Below are positions 8,829 through 17,960 of a stretch of 64,000 nt of DNA, one piece after another. Both the position numbers and the translations under genes were made by a program. Position 1 is the stretch's first letter, and the number at the start of each line of letters is the position of its first letter. Source of the DNA: Kineococcus endophyticus. GTDB taxonomy: Bacteria > Actinomycetota > Actinomycetes > Actinomycetales > Kineococcaceae. The stretch covers positions 1-64,000 of the forward strand of contig NZ_JBFNQN010000006.1 of NCBI RefSeq assembly GCF_040796495.1, read 5' to 3'. The notes beneath the pieces are model-generated. The model made no database searches. It saw only the letters and a program-made list of their open reading frames with translations, and had not been told where the DNA came from.

Positions 8829-11713
8829 GGGAGTGGCTCGAGCCCGAGCACGTCGGGCGCCGTCGTGAACCCGTCGGAACCCTCCGGCGGGCCGTCCCCG
8901 ACGACGGGTTCACCTGTATCGACCTCGACGGCGACTGGGAGTTCCAGCTCCGGGCGCACCCCGAGGCCGCGGAACTCACCACCTGGCGCACCGCTCAGGT
9001 GCCCGGGTGCTGGACGACCGAACCCTCGCTGTGGGGGGAGGTCGCCGATCCGCCCTGGTACACGAACGACCAGATGCCGTGGCCGGACCTGCCGCCGACC
9101 CCGCCGACCGCGCACAACCCGACCGGCGTGTACCGCCGGGACGTCACCGTCCCGGCGGACTGGGCCGGGCAGCGCGTGCTGCTGCACGTCGGTGCGGCCG
9201 AGTCGACGCTGCTGGTCCGCGTCGACGGGGAACCCGTCGGGTCCAGCACGGACTCCCACCTCGCGGCCGAGTTCGACATCACCCCCTGGGCGGCGCCCGG
9301 GGCGACCGTGCAGGTCGAGCTCACCGTCGTGAAGTGGTCCGCGTCCACTTTCGTCGAGGACCAGGACCAGTGGTGGCACGGCGGGATCACCCGTTCCGTC
9401 CGCCTCTTCACGCGGCCGTCGCTGCACCTGTCCGACGTCCGGACCGTCGCCGACGCCGACGGACGCCTGTCCGTCGACGTCCGCGTCGGCTGCGACGGCG
9501 GCGAGGGCGCCCGCCGCGGGTACCTACCCGCGGGATGGCGCATCGACGTCCGCCTCGGAGAGACGGCGCTGGCGTTCGACGCGGCCGCGCACCAGCGCGA
9601 CCTCGACGACGAGCGCATCTCCCTGTACCGCGGCCGGGCCCGGTTCCGCGGCGAGTTCCCCGGGATCGCGACGTGGACCGCGGAGAACCCCGTCCTGCAC
9701 GACGTCACCGTGGAACTCCGGGACGCCGACGGGACGCTGGTGGACTCCGAGGTCCAGCGCGTCGGGTTCCGCACGGTGGAGGTCGTGGGCCCGGACCTGC
9801 TCGTCAACGGGCGGCGGATCTTCGTCCGGGGCATGAACCGGCACGACCGGGACCCGCTCACGGGCCGCGTCGTGACGACGGCGCAGGTGCGCGAGGAACT
9901 GCTGACCCTCAAGCGCTTCGGCTTCAACGCCGTGCGCACGTCGCACTACCCGAACGACCCCACGTTCTACGACCTCACCGACGAGCTGGGGTTCTACGTC
10001 GTCGACGAGGCGAACATCGAGTCGCACGCGTGGGCGCACGAGATCTGCGACGACCCGGCCTACCTGCCGGCGTTCACGCAGCGCGTGGCGCGCATGGTGC
10101 GCCGCGACCGCAACCACCCGAGCGTCATCGTGTGGTCGCTCGGCAACGAGAGCGACTACGGCGCGAACCACGACGCCGTCGCGGCCTGGATCCGGCGCGA
10201 CGACCCGACCCGTCCCGTCCAGTACGAGGGCGCCATCAAGGACGACTGGAGCGCGGGCTTCGCGGCCAGCGACATCGTCTGCCCGATGTACGCCCACCTC
10301 GACCAGATGGTCGAGCACGTCACGCAGCACCCGCCGCTGCGGCCCGTCATCCAGTGCGAGTACTCCCACGCGATGGGCAACTCCAACGGGTCCCTGTCGG
10401 ACTACTGGGCGGCGATCGAGTCGCTGCCCGGTCTGCAGGGCGGGTTCATCTGGGAGTTCGCCGACCACGGCATCCTGCAGCGCGAGGACGACCGCCTCCC
10501 CGCGGGCCGCGCCGGTGCGGGGCAGTTCGCCGACGGCGTCCCGGCCGCGGGATTCCGCTGGGCTCACGGCGGCGACTTCGGGGACACCCCGAACGACGGC
10601 GCGTTCTGCCTCGACGGAGTGGTGCTGCCCGACGGCACACCCAAACCCGCCATGTACGAGCACCGTGAACTCGCTTCGCCCGTGCGGCTGAGCCTGGAGG
10701 ACGGGGTGCTGCGCGTGCGCAACGCCCTCGACTTCTCCGGTCTGGGCCACCTGCGCGGGCAGTGGGTCCTCGAGTCCAGCGACGGCACGTCCCTGTCGGC
10801 ACCCGCCGACCTGCCCGACCTCGCCGCGGGCTGCACCGCCGTGGTCGAGGTGCCCGCAGAACTCGCCGAGGCCGGGGCCGGTGAACGGTGGCTCCAGCTC
10901 GTCGTGACCCAGGCCGAGGGCACGGCGTGGAACCCCGCGGGGGCCGAGGTCAGCCGGCCGTGCGTGCGGTTGCCCGACCGGGCCCGCGACGTGGCGGAGG
11001 GGACGCGGTCGCCCGTCGTCGTCGACGCCACGGGTGCCCTGGAGTTCCCGGGCCTCGCCCGGCCCGAGCTCACGCTGTGGCGCGACCCGACCGACAACGA
11101 CGACATCGCCGGTGACGGGGCGCGCTGGGTCGCCGCGGGGCTGCGCGACGCCCAGCCCGCCGTCGTCGCCGTCGAGGGTTCCGCGGTCGTGTCGGTGCTC
11201 AAGACCACGGCGGGGGAGGTCCGCCACACCCAGGCCCTCCGGTGGGACGAGCGCGGTCTGCACTGCGTGGACACGGTCGTGCTGCCCGACGGGCTCGACG
11301 ACGTCCCGCGCGTCGGCGTCCGGGTGCCGCTGGCCGGCGCGGCGATCGGTGCGCGCTGGTTCGGCACCGGCCCGTGGGAGACGTACCCGGACCGCTGCGC
11401 CGCCCCCGTCGGCTGGCACGAGCTGCCCGTCGCGGACCTCGCCGTACCGTACGTGCGGCCGCAGGAGAACGGTGCCCGCACCCACGTCCGCGAGCTCGCC
11501 GTCACCACGACGGCCGGGGTCCTGCGCTTCTCCTTCGACCAGCCGGTCACGGTGACGGTCCACGCCGACGCGGTCGTCGTCGACGTGGCCCACCGGGGGC
11601 TGGGATCGGCGTCCTGCGGCCCGAACGCGCTGCCGCCGTACCGCATCACCACCGGGACGCACACGTGGTCCTGGTCGGTGGAGCACGAGGACCGGACGGA
11701 CGCCCCGTCGTGA
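8825..11713 (+). CDS. Beta-galactosidase, glycoside hydrolase family 2 (LacZ type)
   Basis: A 962-residue LacZ-like protein. It has an N-terminal jelly-roll (about 30-210), Ig-like domains and a TIM barrel with the acid/base in SLGNESDYG (near 441) and the nucleophile in QCEYSHAMGN (near 512). The C terminus carries the beta-galactosidase small-chain domain beginning near WRDPTDNDD, and the protein ends in PYRITTGTHTWSW. Length matches full-size LacZ. The start is the GTG overlapping the alpha-mannosidase stop, and its own stop overlaps the next GTG. Cleavage of terminal beta-galactosyl residues is the expected reaction; GH2 also contains other specificities. Confidence 0.9.
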   Translation: MREWLEPEHVGRRREPVGTLRRAVPDDGFTCIDLDGDWEFQLRAHPEAAELTTWRTAQVPGCWTTEPSLWGEVADPPWYTNDQMPWPDLPPTPPTAHNPTGVYRRDVTVPADWAGQRVLLHVGAAESTLLVRVDGEPVGSSTDSHLAAEFDITPWAAPGATVQVELTVVKWSASTFVEDQDQWWHGGITRSVRLFTRPSLHLSDVRTVADADGRLSVDVRVGCDGGEGARRGYLPAGWRIDVRLGETALAFDAAAHQRDLDDERISLYRGRARFRGEFPGIATWTAENPVLHDVTVELRDADGTLVDSEVQRVGFRTVEVVGPDLLVNGRRIFVRGMNRHDRDPLTGRVVTTAQVREELLTLKRFGFNAVRTSHYPNDPTFYDLTDELGFYVVDEANIESHAWAHEICDDPAYLPAFTQRVARMVRRDRNHPSVIVWSLGNESDYGANHDAVAAWIRRDDPTRPVQYEGAIKDDWSAGFAASDIVCPMYAHLDQMVEHVTQHPPLRPVIQCEYSHAMGNSNGSLSDYWAAIESLPGLQGGFIWEFADHGILQREDDRLPAGRAGAGQFADGVPAAGFRWAHGGDFGDTPNDGAFCLDGVVLPDGTPKPAMYEHRELASPVRLSLEDGVLRVRNALDFSGLGHLRGQWVLESSDGTSLSAPADLPDLAAGCTAVVEVPAELAEAGAGERWLQLVVTQAEGTAWNPAGAEVSRPCVRLPDRARDVAEGTRSPVVVDATGALEFPGLARPELTLWRDPTDNDDIAGDGARWVAAGLRDAQPAVVAVEGSAVVSVLKTTAGEVRHTQALRWDERGLHCVDTVVLPDGLDDVPRVGVRVPLAGAAIGARWFGTGPWETYPDRCAAPVGWHELPVADLAVPYVRPQENGARTHVRELAVTTTAGVLRFSFDQPVTVTVHADAVVVDVAHRGLGSASCGPNALPPYRITTGTHTWSWSVEHEDRTDAPS

Positions 11714-12714
11714 AGCTGCTCCTCGTCGGGCTGGACGGGGTCCGCCTGGACCTCGCCCTGCCCGACGTCGTCGCCGGGGACCCGGCGTTCGCCGCTCCCG
11801 ACCACCCGGCGGACCCGAAGTTCGGGGCCGCGCCCCGGCAGACCCCCGTCGTGGAGGGCACGACCGAACGGGTCGCGCCCACCCTGGCGCGGCTCGCGGC
11901 CGGCGGCCGCGTCGTCCCGGTCTGGATGACCCCGCCGACGGACTCCGGTCCGGGGTGGTCGTCGCTGCTCACGGGGACGACGCACGAGCAGAACAACGTC
12001 TGGTGGAACGAGTTCGTGGGCCACCGCCTCGCGCGCTGCCCCGACCTGCTCTCCCAGGTCTTCTTCGCCGACCCCCGGGCCCGGACGTTCGCCGCGTGCA
12101 CGTGGCCGGCCCTCGTCGACCCCAGCGGCCCCGGGCCCGTCGTCCACAGCCGCCCGGACCAGCAGGTCGGCGGACAGCACCAGGTCTTCGGGGCCACCGA
12201 CTTCAGCGACGGGTGCCGCTCGGCGGACCGGCAGGTGCGCACGCGCGCGGCGTGGACCCTCAACCACGAGGGACCGGACGCCGCGTTCGTGCACCTCGAG
12301 GGGCCCGACGAGTCGGCGCACCGGCACGGCTCGGCCGGGCCGGAGTACCTCGAGGCGCTCGCGGCCGCTGACGAGCACGTGCGGTACCTCGTCAAGGCCG
12401 TCGCCGAGCGCTACGAGCAGCTCGGCGAGGACTGGCTCATCGCCGTCACGACCGACCACGGGCACAAGCCGGAGGGCGGGCACGGCGAGGACGAGGTCGT
12501 CGTGCGGCGCTCGTTCCTGCTGCTGCACCGCATCGGCGGGCCGCTGCCGCAGGAGCTGCTCGACCTCGGGACGCTGCGCAGCCACGAGGTCACGCCGACG
12601 CTGCTCGCGGCGGCGGGCGTCCGGCCGGCGTCCTACGCGGCGGACCACCCCGTCGGTGAGGTGCGGGACGTCCCGTCCGTCGGCCCGACCCGGGACCTCC
12701 GCTTCGAGTGGTGA
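11710..12714 (+). CDS. Alkaline-phosphatase-superfamily phosphodiesterase/nucleotide pyrophosphatase
   Basis: A 334-residue protein with alkaline phosphatase superfamily metal sites: LVGLDGVRLD at the N terminus, EGPDESAHRHG near 200, and TTDHGHKPEGGHGE near 255. The candidate nucleophile is a Ser/Thr in PPTDSGPGWSSLLTG near residue 80. No signal peptide is seen, so it is probably cytoplasmic. Its GTG overlaps the GH2 stop, making it the last gene of the coupled glycosidase run. A phosphodiester bond in the imported glycan, or a sugar-nucleotide by-product, would be a plausible substrate, but nothing in the sequence fixes this. Confidence 0.8.
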   Translation: MKLLLVGLDGVRLDLALPDVVAGDPAFAAPDHPADPKFGAAPRQTPVVEGTTERVAPTLARLAAGGRVVPVWMTPPTDSGPGWSSLLTGTTHEQNNVWWNEFVGHRLARCPDLLSQVFFADPRARTFAACTWPALVDPSGPGPVVHSRPDQQVGGQHQVFGATDFSDGCRSADRQVRTRAAWTLNHEGPDAAFVHLEGPDESAHRHGSAGPEYLEALAAADEHVRYLVKAVAERYEQLGEDWLIAVTTDHGHKPEGGHGEDEVVVRRSFLLLHRIGGPLPQELLDLGTLRSHEVTPTLLAAAGVRPASYAADHPVGEVRDVPSVGPTRDLRFEW

Positions 12715-12716
12715 CC

Positions 12717-12740
12717 CGCGCCGGTCAGGAGACCGGCGCG
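12717..12740. terminator. Bidirectional terminator between phosphodiesterase and deoR
   Basis: Arms CGCGCCGGTC (12717-12726) and GACCGGCGCG (12731-12740) form a perfect 10-bp stem with an AGGA loop. It begins three bases after the stop of the plus-strand gene and contains the deoR stop codon, so it can end transcription from both sides. Confidence 0.8.
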
Positions 12741-13495
12741 GTGTCCACGAGCTCGACCGCGACGCCTGCGTGGTGCAGGACCGAGCTCGTCTCGCCGTCG
12801 GGCAGGCGGTCGGTCAGCAGGTGCCGGTAGGCGCTGACGTCGCACACCGTCGCCGTCCCGCTGCCGGGGAACTTGGAGGCGTCGGCCAGGAGCACGACCT
12901 CGTCGGCGGCGGAGATCATCGCCCGCTTGACGGGGACCTCCTCGGTCACCGTGTCGACCGAGTGCCCGCTGCGGCGGATCCCGCTCGTGCCGAGCAGCAG
13001 GAGGTCGGCGCGCAGCTGGCGCAGGCTCTCCTCCGTCAGGTACCCCACGAGGGAGCGGTGGGCGGGGCGCACCTGGCCGCCGAGGAGCACGAGGTCCACG
13101 ACGGGGTCCTCGCACAGCTCGGCGTAGACGGCGAGGTTGCGGGTGACGACGGTGATGGGCCGGCCGTGCAGGTACTTGGCCACCCTGCCGACGGTCGTGC
13201 CGATGTCCAGCAGCACCGACTGCCCGTCCCGCACGCGGGCGGCCGCCGCCCGGGCGATGGCCTCCTTGGGCTCGGCCTGCCGGTCCACGAGGTCGGCGTA
13301 GACGTCGTCGCGCACGTCGACGGGGCGCGCCCCGCCGTGCACGCGCTTCAGCAGACCCGCGTCGTCCAGCTTGACCAGGTCCCGGCGGATGGTCGCCTCG
13401 GACAGTCCCAGGCGCTCGACGAGCTCGGCGACCGCCACGGGACCCTTCAGGCGGACGACCTCGACGATGGCCTCGCGCCGCTCCTTTGCTTGCAC
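12725..13495 (-). CDS. DeoR-family transcriptional repressor
   Basis: A 256-residue DeoR regulator. The N-terminal winged helix has the classic pattern KERREAIVEVVRLKG...LVERLGLSEATIRRDLVKLDDAGLLKRVHGGA. It is followed by the sugar-phosphate-binding domain with VLLDIGTTV and DLLLLGTSGI blocks. The GTG start at 13495 places the helix-turn-helix at the usual distance; a longer frame to 13588 would run through the promoter region. It is divergent from the ABC sugar transporter. Family members are released from DNA by a phosphorylated sugar, and the PfkB kinase in the same regulon could supply one. Its probable operator repeat is found here and at 4.26 kb. Confidence 0.92.
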   Translation of the reverse strand: MQAKERREAIVEVVRLKGPVAVAELVERLGLSEATIRRDLVKLDDAGLLKRVHGGARPVDVRDDVYADLVDRQAEPKEAIARAAAARVRDGQSVLLDIGTTVGRVAKYLHGRPITVVTRNLAVYAELCEDPVVDLVLLGGQVRPAHRSLVGYLTEESLRQLRADLLLLGTSGIRRSGHSVDTVTEEVPVKRAMISAADEVVLLADASKFPGSGTATVCDVSAYRHLLTDRLPDGETSSVLHHAGVAVELVDTAPVS

Positions 13496-13501
13496 GATCG
13501 A
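13491..13501 (-). promoter_or_regulatory. TCGATCGTGCA motif, copy 2
   Basis: The reverse-strand 11-mer TCGATCGTGCA overlaps the GTG start codon of deoR. It matches 4239-4249 and 25653-25663 exactly. Binding here would directly block initiation of deoR expression. Function is inferred only from recurrence. Confidence 0.4.
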
Positions 13502-13510
13502 CAGAATACC

Positions 13511-13548
13511 TTGCGCGTTCGCGCATCTGCCAAGTAGCGTTCGCGCAA
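13511..13548 (+). promoter_or_regulatory. Promoter and candidate DeoR operator of the sugar ABC transporter
   Basis: A -35-like TTGCGC (13511-13516) and -10-like TAGCGT (13535-13540) are 18 bases apart. TGCGCG-TT-CGCGCA (13512-13525) is an inverted repeat with a two-base centre. GCGTTCGCGCA occurs twice, 22 bp apart (13515 and 13537), and the outer ends TTGCGCG/CGCGCAA are inverted. Positions 13520-13548 read CGCGCATC-N15-GCGCAA and match 4255-4283 on the other strand. The overlap with promoter boxes fits repression. Confidence 0.6.
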
Positions 13549-13617
13549 CAACGCCAGTGCTGGCTGCCGAGGATGACTGTTCGATCACGGCGCCCGGATG
13601 TCGAGAAAGGTCTCGCC

Positions 13618-14901
13618 ATGAACCTGTCCCGTCGCAACCTCCTCCTCGGTTCGGGGCTGGCTGCCCTGGGAGCCGGGGCCCTCTCCGCCTGCTCCACGAG
13701 CGCCGGCGGCTCCGGTGGGAGCGGAGGCGGCTCCACGAGCGGCCTCGCGCTCTGGTACTGGAACGGCGGCCTGAGCGACAAGGTCGTCGAGGCGTCCAAG
13801 ACGCAGTTCCCCAAGGACGACATCAAGCCGAACAAGGTCGGCGGCGACTTCAAGCAGAAGCTGCAGACCACCCTCACGGGCGGCTCCTTCATCCCCCAGA
13901 TCACGGGCGTCAAGGGCGAGGACATGCCCTTCTTCCGCTCCGTGGCCGACAAGTTCACCGACCTCAACGAGTTCGGCGCCAAGGACATCGCCGCGACGCA
14001 GCTCGCCTGGAAGTGGGCCGAGGCGCAGACCGAGGACGGCAAGCAGCTCGGGTTCCCGATCGACATCGGCCCCACCGCGACGTTCTACCGCGCCGACATC
14101 CTCGAGCAGGCCGGCCTGACCTCCGACCCCACGGCCGTCGCCGCCGCCACGTCCACGTGGGACGACTTCTACGCCTTCGGCCAGGAGCTGCACGGCAAGG
14201 TCCCGGCCAGCTTCCCGGTCCCCTCGCTCGCCACGGTCTTCCAGATCATCGTCGGCCAGCTGACCAACCGCTTCGTCGGCAAGGACAACACCTTCACCGG
14301 CGGCAGCGACGAGATGAAGCAGGCCTGGGACACCACGGTCAAGGCGCAGGCGCTGGGCATCAACGCCAACGCGGGCCAGAACCTCGGGCCCGCCCTGGCC
14401 GCCGGCACCATCGCGATGGACCTCGGCGCCGCCTGGCACGCCCTCGACATCTCCGACGCCGCGCCCGACACCAGCGGCAAGTGGCGCATCGCCAACAACC
14501 CGGTGAAGCCCACCAACTTCGGTGGGTCCTTCCTGACGATCCCGTCGGCGACGGAGGACAAGCAGGCCGCCTTCGACGTCATCAAGTGGATCCTGAGCAC
14601 CGACAACCAGGGCCAGGCCTTCACCGACGCCACCATCTTCCCGGCCGACCCCGCCGCCTGGAAGCTGCCCGCCCTCACCGGTGGCGACGAGTTCTTCGGC
14701 GGCCAGAAGACGATCGACATCTTCGGCCCCGCCGGCGAGAAGGTCCCCGAGCAGTACGTCGCGGCCTCCGACTCCGCCGTGTCGGCCGCTTACTACAACG
14801 AGCTGACCAACGTCGAGGCCAACGGCAAGAACCCGGACCAGGCCTGGACCGACGCCGTCGCCGCCGCCAAGGACATCGCCCAGCGCCAGGGCGTGAAGTG
14901 A
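13618..14901 (+). CDS. ABC transporter sugar-binding lipoprotein
   Basis: A 427-residue extracellular solute-binding protein (family 1). The N terminus MNLSRRNLLLGSGLAALGAG has a twin-arginine pair and hydrophobic segment, followed by the lipobox LSAC, whose Cys would be lipidated. Next come a Gly/Ser linker and the two-lobed binding domain. The ATG at 13618 has GAAAGG upstream and yields an intact signal peptide. Its stop overlaps the GTG of the first permease. It captures the sugar degraded by the neighbouring glycosidases; the ligand is not predictable from sequence alone. Confidence 0.93.
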   Translation: MNLSRRNLLLGSGLAALGAGALSACSTSAGGSGGSGGGSTSGLALWYWNGGLSDKVVEASKTQFPKDDIKPNKVGGDFKQKLQTTLTGGSFIPQITGVKGEDMPFFRSVADKFTDLNEFGAKDIAATQLAWKWAEAQTEDGKQLGFPIDIGPTATFYRADILEQAGLTSDPTAVAAATSTWDDFYAFGQELHGKVPASFPVPSLATVFQIIVGQLTNRFVGKDNTFTGGSDEMKQAWDTTVKAQALGINANAGQNLGPALAAGTIAMDLGAAWHALDISDAAPDTSGKWRIANNPVKPTNFGGSFLTIPSATEDKQAAFDVIKWILSTDNQGQAFTDATIFPADPAAWKLPALTGGDEFFGGQKTIDIFGPAGEKVPEQYVAASDSAVSAAYYNELTNVEANGKNPDQAWTDAVAAAKDIAQRQGVK

Positions 14902-15872
14902 GCTCGGCCAGCCTCGACCGAGGGTTCCGTCGCAGCCGGTCGCGACCCCCGGGTCAGAAACCGGCTGTGACCGGAGCCAGGAGGAACCCCCTGCGGTTCT
15001 GGCCGCAGTACGTGGCCGTCAGCCCGTTCTTCCTGCTGTTCGCGGCGTTCGGGCTGTTCCCCCTGGCGTTCTCGGCGTGGCTGGCCTTCCACCGGTGGGA
15101 CGGGATCAGCCCGGTCACGTTCGCCGGCTTCGACCAGTTCCGGTTCCTGGTGGCGGACGCGACGTTCCGCAAGGCCGTCGTCAACACCATCATCATCTGG
15201 ATCATGGCCACCGTGCCCATGCTCTTCATGTCGCTGGGCCTGGCGTCGATGCTGAACTCGGTCAAGCGGTTCAGGACCCTCTACCAGGTCATCCTGTTCC
15301 TGCCGAGCGTCACCTCGATCGTCGCGGTCGTCATCTTCTTCAAGGCGATCTTCGACAACCAGGTCGGCGTCGTGAACCAGGTGCTCGAGGCGATCGGCCT
15401 GTCCGGGGTCCAGTGGCTCAACGGGTACTGGACGATCAAGATCGTCCTGGCCGTCATCATGACCTGGCAGTGGGTCGGCTACAACGCGATCATCTACTAC
15501 GCGGGTCTGCAGGCCATCTCGGGCGAGGTCTACGAGGCGGCGAAGCTCGACGGCGCGGGGCCGCTGCGCACCTTCTGGTCGATCACCGTCCCGCTGCTGC
15601 GGCCGGTCATCATCTTCACCGTCGTCGTCTCGACGATCGGCGGGATGCAGACCTTCGCCGAACCGCAGGTCCTCTTCGGCTCCAACGCCTCGATCAACCC
15701 GAACAGCGGCGGACCCGGGCAGGCCGGCCTCACGATGGTCCTGTACTTCTACCAACAGGCCTTCAACAACAACAACTACGGCTACGGTGCGGCCATCGCC
15801 TACGGGGTCTTCGCCATCGTCGCCGTGTTCACCCTCATCAACTGGCGGATCACCGCCCGTGCGGAGAAGTGA
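14898..15872 (+). CDS. Sugar ABC transporter permease, MalF/UgpA type
   Basis: A 324-residue inner-membrane protein with six predicted membrane segments, the first being YVAVSPFFLLFAAFGLFPLAF near residue 38. The cytoplasmic EAA loop, YEAAKLDGAGPLRTFWSITVP (about 212-232), docks the ATPase. The GTG start overlaps the binding-protein stop (GTGA). It forms the translocation pore with the next gene product. No ATP-binding subunit is encoded nearby, which fits actinobacterial importers that share one MsiK-type ATPase. Confidence 0.92.
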   Translation: MSSASLDRGFRRSRSRPPGQKPAVTGARRNPLRFWPQYVAVSPFFLLFAAFGLFPLAFSAWLAFHRWDGISPVTFAGFDQFRFLVADATFRKAVVNTIIIWIMATVPMLFMSLGLASMLNSVKRFRTLYQVILFLPSVTSIVAVVIFFKAIFDNQVGVVNQVLEAIGLSGVQWLNGYWTIKIVLAVIMTWQWVGYNAIIYYAGLQAISGEVYEAAKLDGAGPLRTFWSITVPLLRPVIIFTVVVSTIGGMQTFAEPQVLFGSNASINPNSGGPGQAGLTMVLYFYQQAFNNNNYGYGAAIAYGVFAIVAVFTLINWRITARAEK

Positions 15873-15877
15873 CGGAG

Positions 15878-16768
15878 ATGGCTGCTCACGACACGGCGAC
15901 GGTCGACCGCAAGGGTCCGTCGCGGCCGGCCCCGGTCCAGAAGGGCAAGAGCGTCCGCAACGCGGCCAAGTGGGCGCACCTGCCGATGGTCGTCGCCTCG
16001 CTGCTGCTGCTCTTCCCGTTCTACTGGACCGTGGTCATGGCCACGAACACGAACGCGGACTACTACGCGACGCCGCCCAAGGTCGTCCCGGGCACGCACC
16101 TGCTGGAGAACATCGCCTCGGTGCTGACGAGCATCAACTTCTTCGGCTCGATGGCCAACACGGCCATCGTCGCCGTGTCGGTCACGGTGCTCGTGCTGTT
16201 CTTCGACTCCCTGGCGGCCTTCGCGTTCGCGAAGTACGACTTCCCGGCCAAGAAGTTCCTCTTCGGCCTCATGCTGGCCTTCTTCATGGTCCCGGCCCAG
16301 CTGTCGACCGTCCCGCAGTTCATCACCATGATCAACATCGGGTGGGTCGGGACGCTGCAGGCGCTCATCGTGCCCGCGGCGGCCAACGCCTTCGGCATCT
16401 TCTGGATGCGCCAGTACATCTCGACGTCCATCCCGGACGAGATCCTGGACGCCGCGGTCATGGACGGGTGCGGGTTCTTCCGCCAGTACTTCCTCGTCGT
16501 CCTGCCGGTCATCCGGCCGGGCCTGGCCTTCCTCGGCATCTACACGTTCGTCCAGGCCTGGAACGACTACGTGTGGCCGCTGATCGTCCTCATCAACCCG
16601 GACATGCTGACCCTGCAGGTGGCGCTGTCGCAGCTGAACGTCAGCCGCGGCACCGACTACGCGGTCGTCATGGCGGGCGCCGTGCTGGCGATCATCCCGC
16701 TCATCGTCGTGTTCCTCGCCTTCTCGAAGCAGTTCGTCGCCGACTCGGTCAAGGGCGCGGTCCGCTGA
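15878..16768 (+). CDS. Sugar ABC transporter permease, MalG/UgpE type
   Basis: A 296-residue permease with six membrane segments. The EAA-type loop (ILDAAVMDGCGFFRQYFLVVLP, about 192-213) is near the C-terminal third and partners the upstream permease. The ATG at 15878 is used, with GGAG 12 bases upstream. A GTG at 15869 overlaps the previous stop in the GTGA fashion used elsewhere in this operon and would add three residues, so the start is uncertain by that much. Its last base overlaps the ATG of the acetyltransferase gene. Confidence 0.92.
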   Translation: MAAHDTATVDRKGPSRPAPVQKGKSVRNAAKWAHLPMVVASLLLLFPFYWTVVMATNTNADYYATPPKVVPGTHLLENIASVLTSINFFGSMANTAIVAVSVTVLVLFFDSLAAFAFAKYDFPAKKFLFGLMLAFFMVPAQLSTVPQFITMINIGWVGTLQALIVPAAANAFGIFWMRQYISTSIPDEILDAAVMDGCGFFRQYFLVVLPVIRPGLAFLGIYTFVQAWNDYVWPLIVLINPDMLTLQVALSQLNVSRGTDYAVVMAGAVLAIIPLIVVFLAFSKQFVADSVKGAVR

Positions 16769-17934
16769 TGCCGCGGACCGTCCTGCGCGCCGCCCGCCCG
16801 GAGGAGCAGGAGGAGGCCGGGGCCCTCGTGGGGGCCGCGTTCTCCGCCGACCCTCCCGGGCGGCGGACGTCGGACGGTCCGGACACCGCGCACCAGGAGC
16901 AGCACGAGCAGTACCTGCACCGCGTCGCGGTCGACGAGGGGACCGGGCGCGTCCTGGCCACCGCCGTCGTCCGCCTCGGCGGGCAGTGGTGGGGCGGTCG
17001 CCGGGTTCCCGCGGCCGCCCTCGCCGGCGTGGCCGTCGACGTCACGGCCCGGGGCCGCGGCGTCGGTCGTGCGCTCATCGCCGACACCTTCGCCGCCGCC
17101 CGGGAGGCCGGAGCGCAGGTCGTCGCGCTCATCCCCTCCACCCACGCCTTCTACCGCAAGGCCGGCTGCGGCATAGCCGGTCGCCGGTCGGTCTACGCGA
17201 TCGGCACCCACGACCTGCGCGACCTGCCCCGCGACCGCTCGCTGACGCACCGCGAGGCCACGCCGCAGGACGCTGCCCGGGTCGCCGAACTCGTCGCCGC
17301 CCACGGGGCGCGCACGAACGGCGTCCTCGACCACGACACCGACACCGGGTCGGCGCGGCAGTACGTCGCCGAACGGGACGGAACCGTCGTGGGGTGGTGC
17401 GCCCTCGGGCGTCGCCCCGTCCGCCCCGGCCACGGCGGCAACTACGCCGTCACCGTCCTCGACCTCGTCGGGGCCGACCCCGCCGCGGAGTTCGGCCTGT
17501 GGCGCGACCTCGCCGCCGACGAACCCAGCGCCCGCGAGGTGCACGCGCTCGTCCGGCCCGGCGGTCTGCTCGAGGCGCACCTGCCGCGGCAGACGGAGGC
17601 CGTCGAGGACTCCACCTGGATGCTCGGTCTGCTCGACGTCCCGGCGGCCCTGGCCGGTCGCGGGTACCCTCGCGGCGCCACGGGCCGGGTCGTCCTGGAC
17701 GTGGCGGACCACGGTGTCCTCACGCTGGACGTCGCCGACGGCGTCGGGACCGTGACCGAGGGCGGAACGCCGTCCGTGCGGGTCGGCCTCGCCGACCTCG
17801 CCTCCCTCTACGCCGGGCACCTCGACCCGGCCACCGCCCGGTACGCCGGTCTGCTGCAGGGCGACGACGAGGCCGTCGGCCTCCTGCGCACGTTCTTCGC
17901 CGGACCGCCCGCGGTCCTCGACCGTCCGTTCTGA
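16768..17934 (+). CDS. Eis-like GNAT N-acetyltransferase
   Basis: A 388-residue protein with the layout of the Eis family. An N-terminal GNAT domain has the acetyl-CoA loop VAVDVTARGRGVGRALI (about 88-104), a second GNAT-like domain follows, and a C-terminal sterol-carrier-like domain ends in DRPF, close to the free C-terminal carboxylate used by Eis enzymes. Known members acetylate amines, including aminoglycosides and lysine side chains. It overlaps the permease gene by one base (TGATG), so it is co-translated with sugar uptake. An amino-sugar substrate is an attractive but untested idea. Confidence 0.82.
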   Translation: MPRTVLRAARPEEQEEAGALVGAAFSADPPGRRTSDGPDTAHQEQHEQYLHRVAVDEGTGRVLATAVVRLGGQWWGGRRVPAAALAGVAVDVTARGRGVGRALIADTFAAAREAGAQVVALIPSTHAFYRKAGCGIAGRRSVYAIGTHDLRDLPRDRSLTHREATPQDAARVAELVAAHGARTNGVLDHDTDTGSARQYVAERDGTVVGWCALGRRPVRPGHGGNYAVTVLDLVGADPAAEFGLWRDLAADEPSAREVHALVRPGGLLEAHLPRQTEAVEDSTWMLGLLDVPAALAGRGYPRGATGRVVLDVADHGVLTLDVADGVGTVTEGGTPSVRVGLADLASLYAGHLDPATARYAGLLQGDDEAVGLLRTFFAGPPAVLDRPF

Positions 17935-17960
17935 ACCACCTCCACGAAGAGAGAACGCCC

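Noticed and set aside
4267-11686. Several long reverse-strand frames (536, 652 and 720 codons) opposite the glycosidase genes
   Set aside because: The plus strand holds GH4, GH38 and GH2 catalytic motifs in order; the reverse frames show no motifs and have shadow composition.
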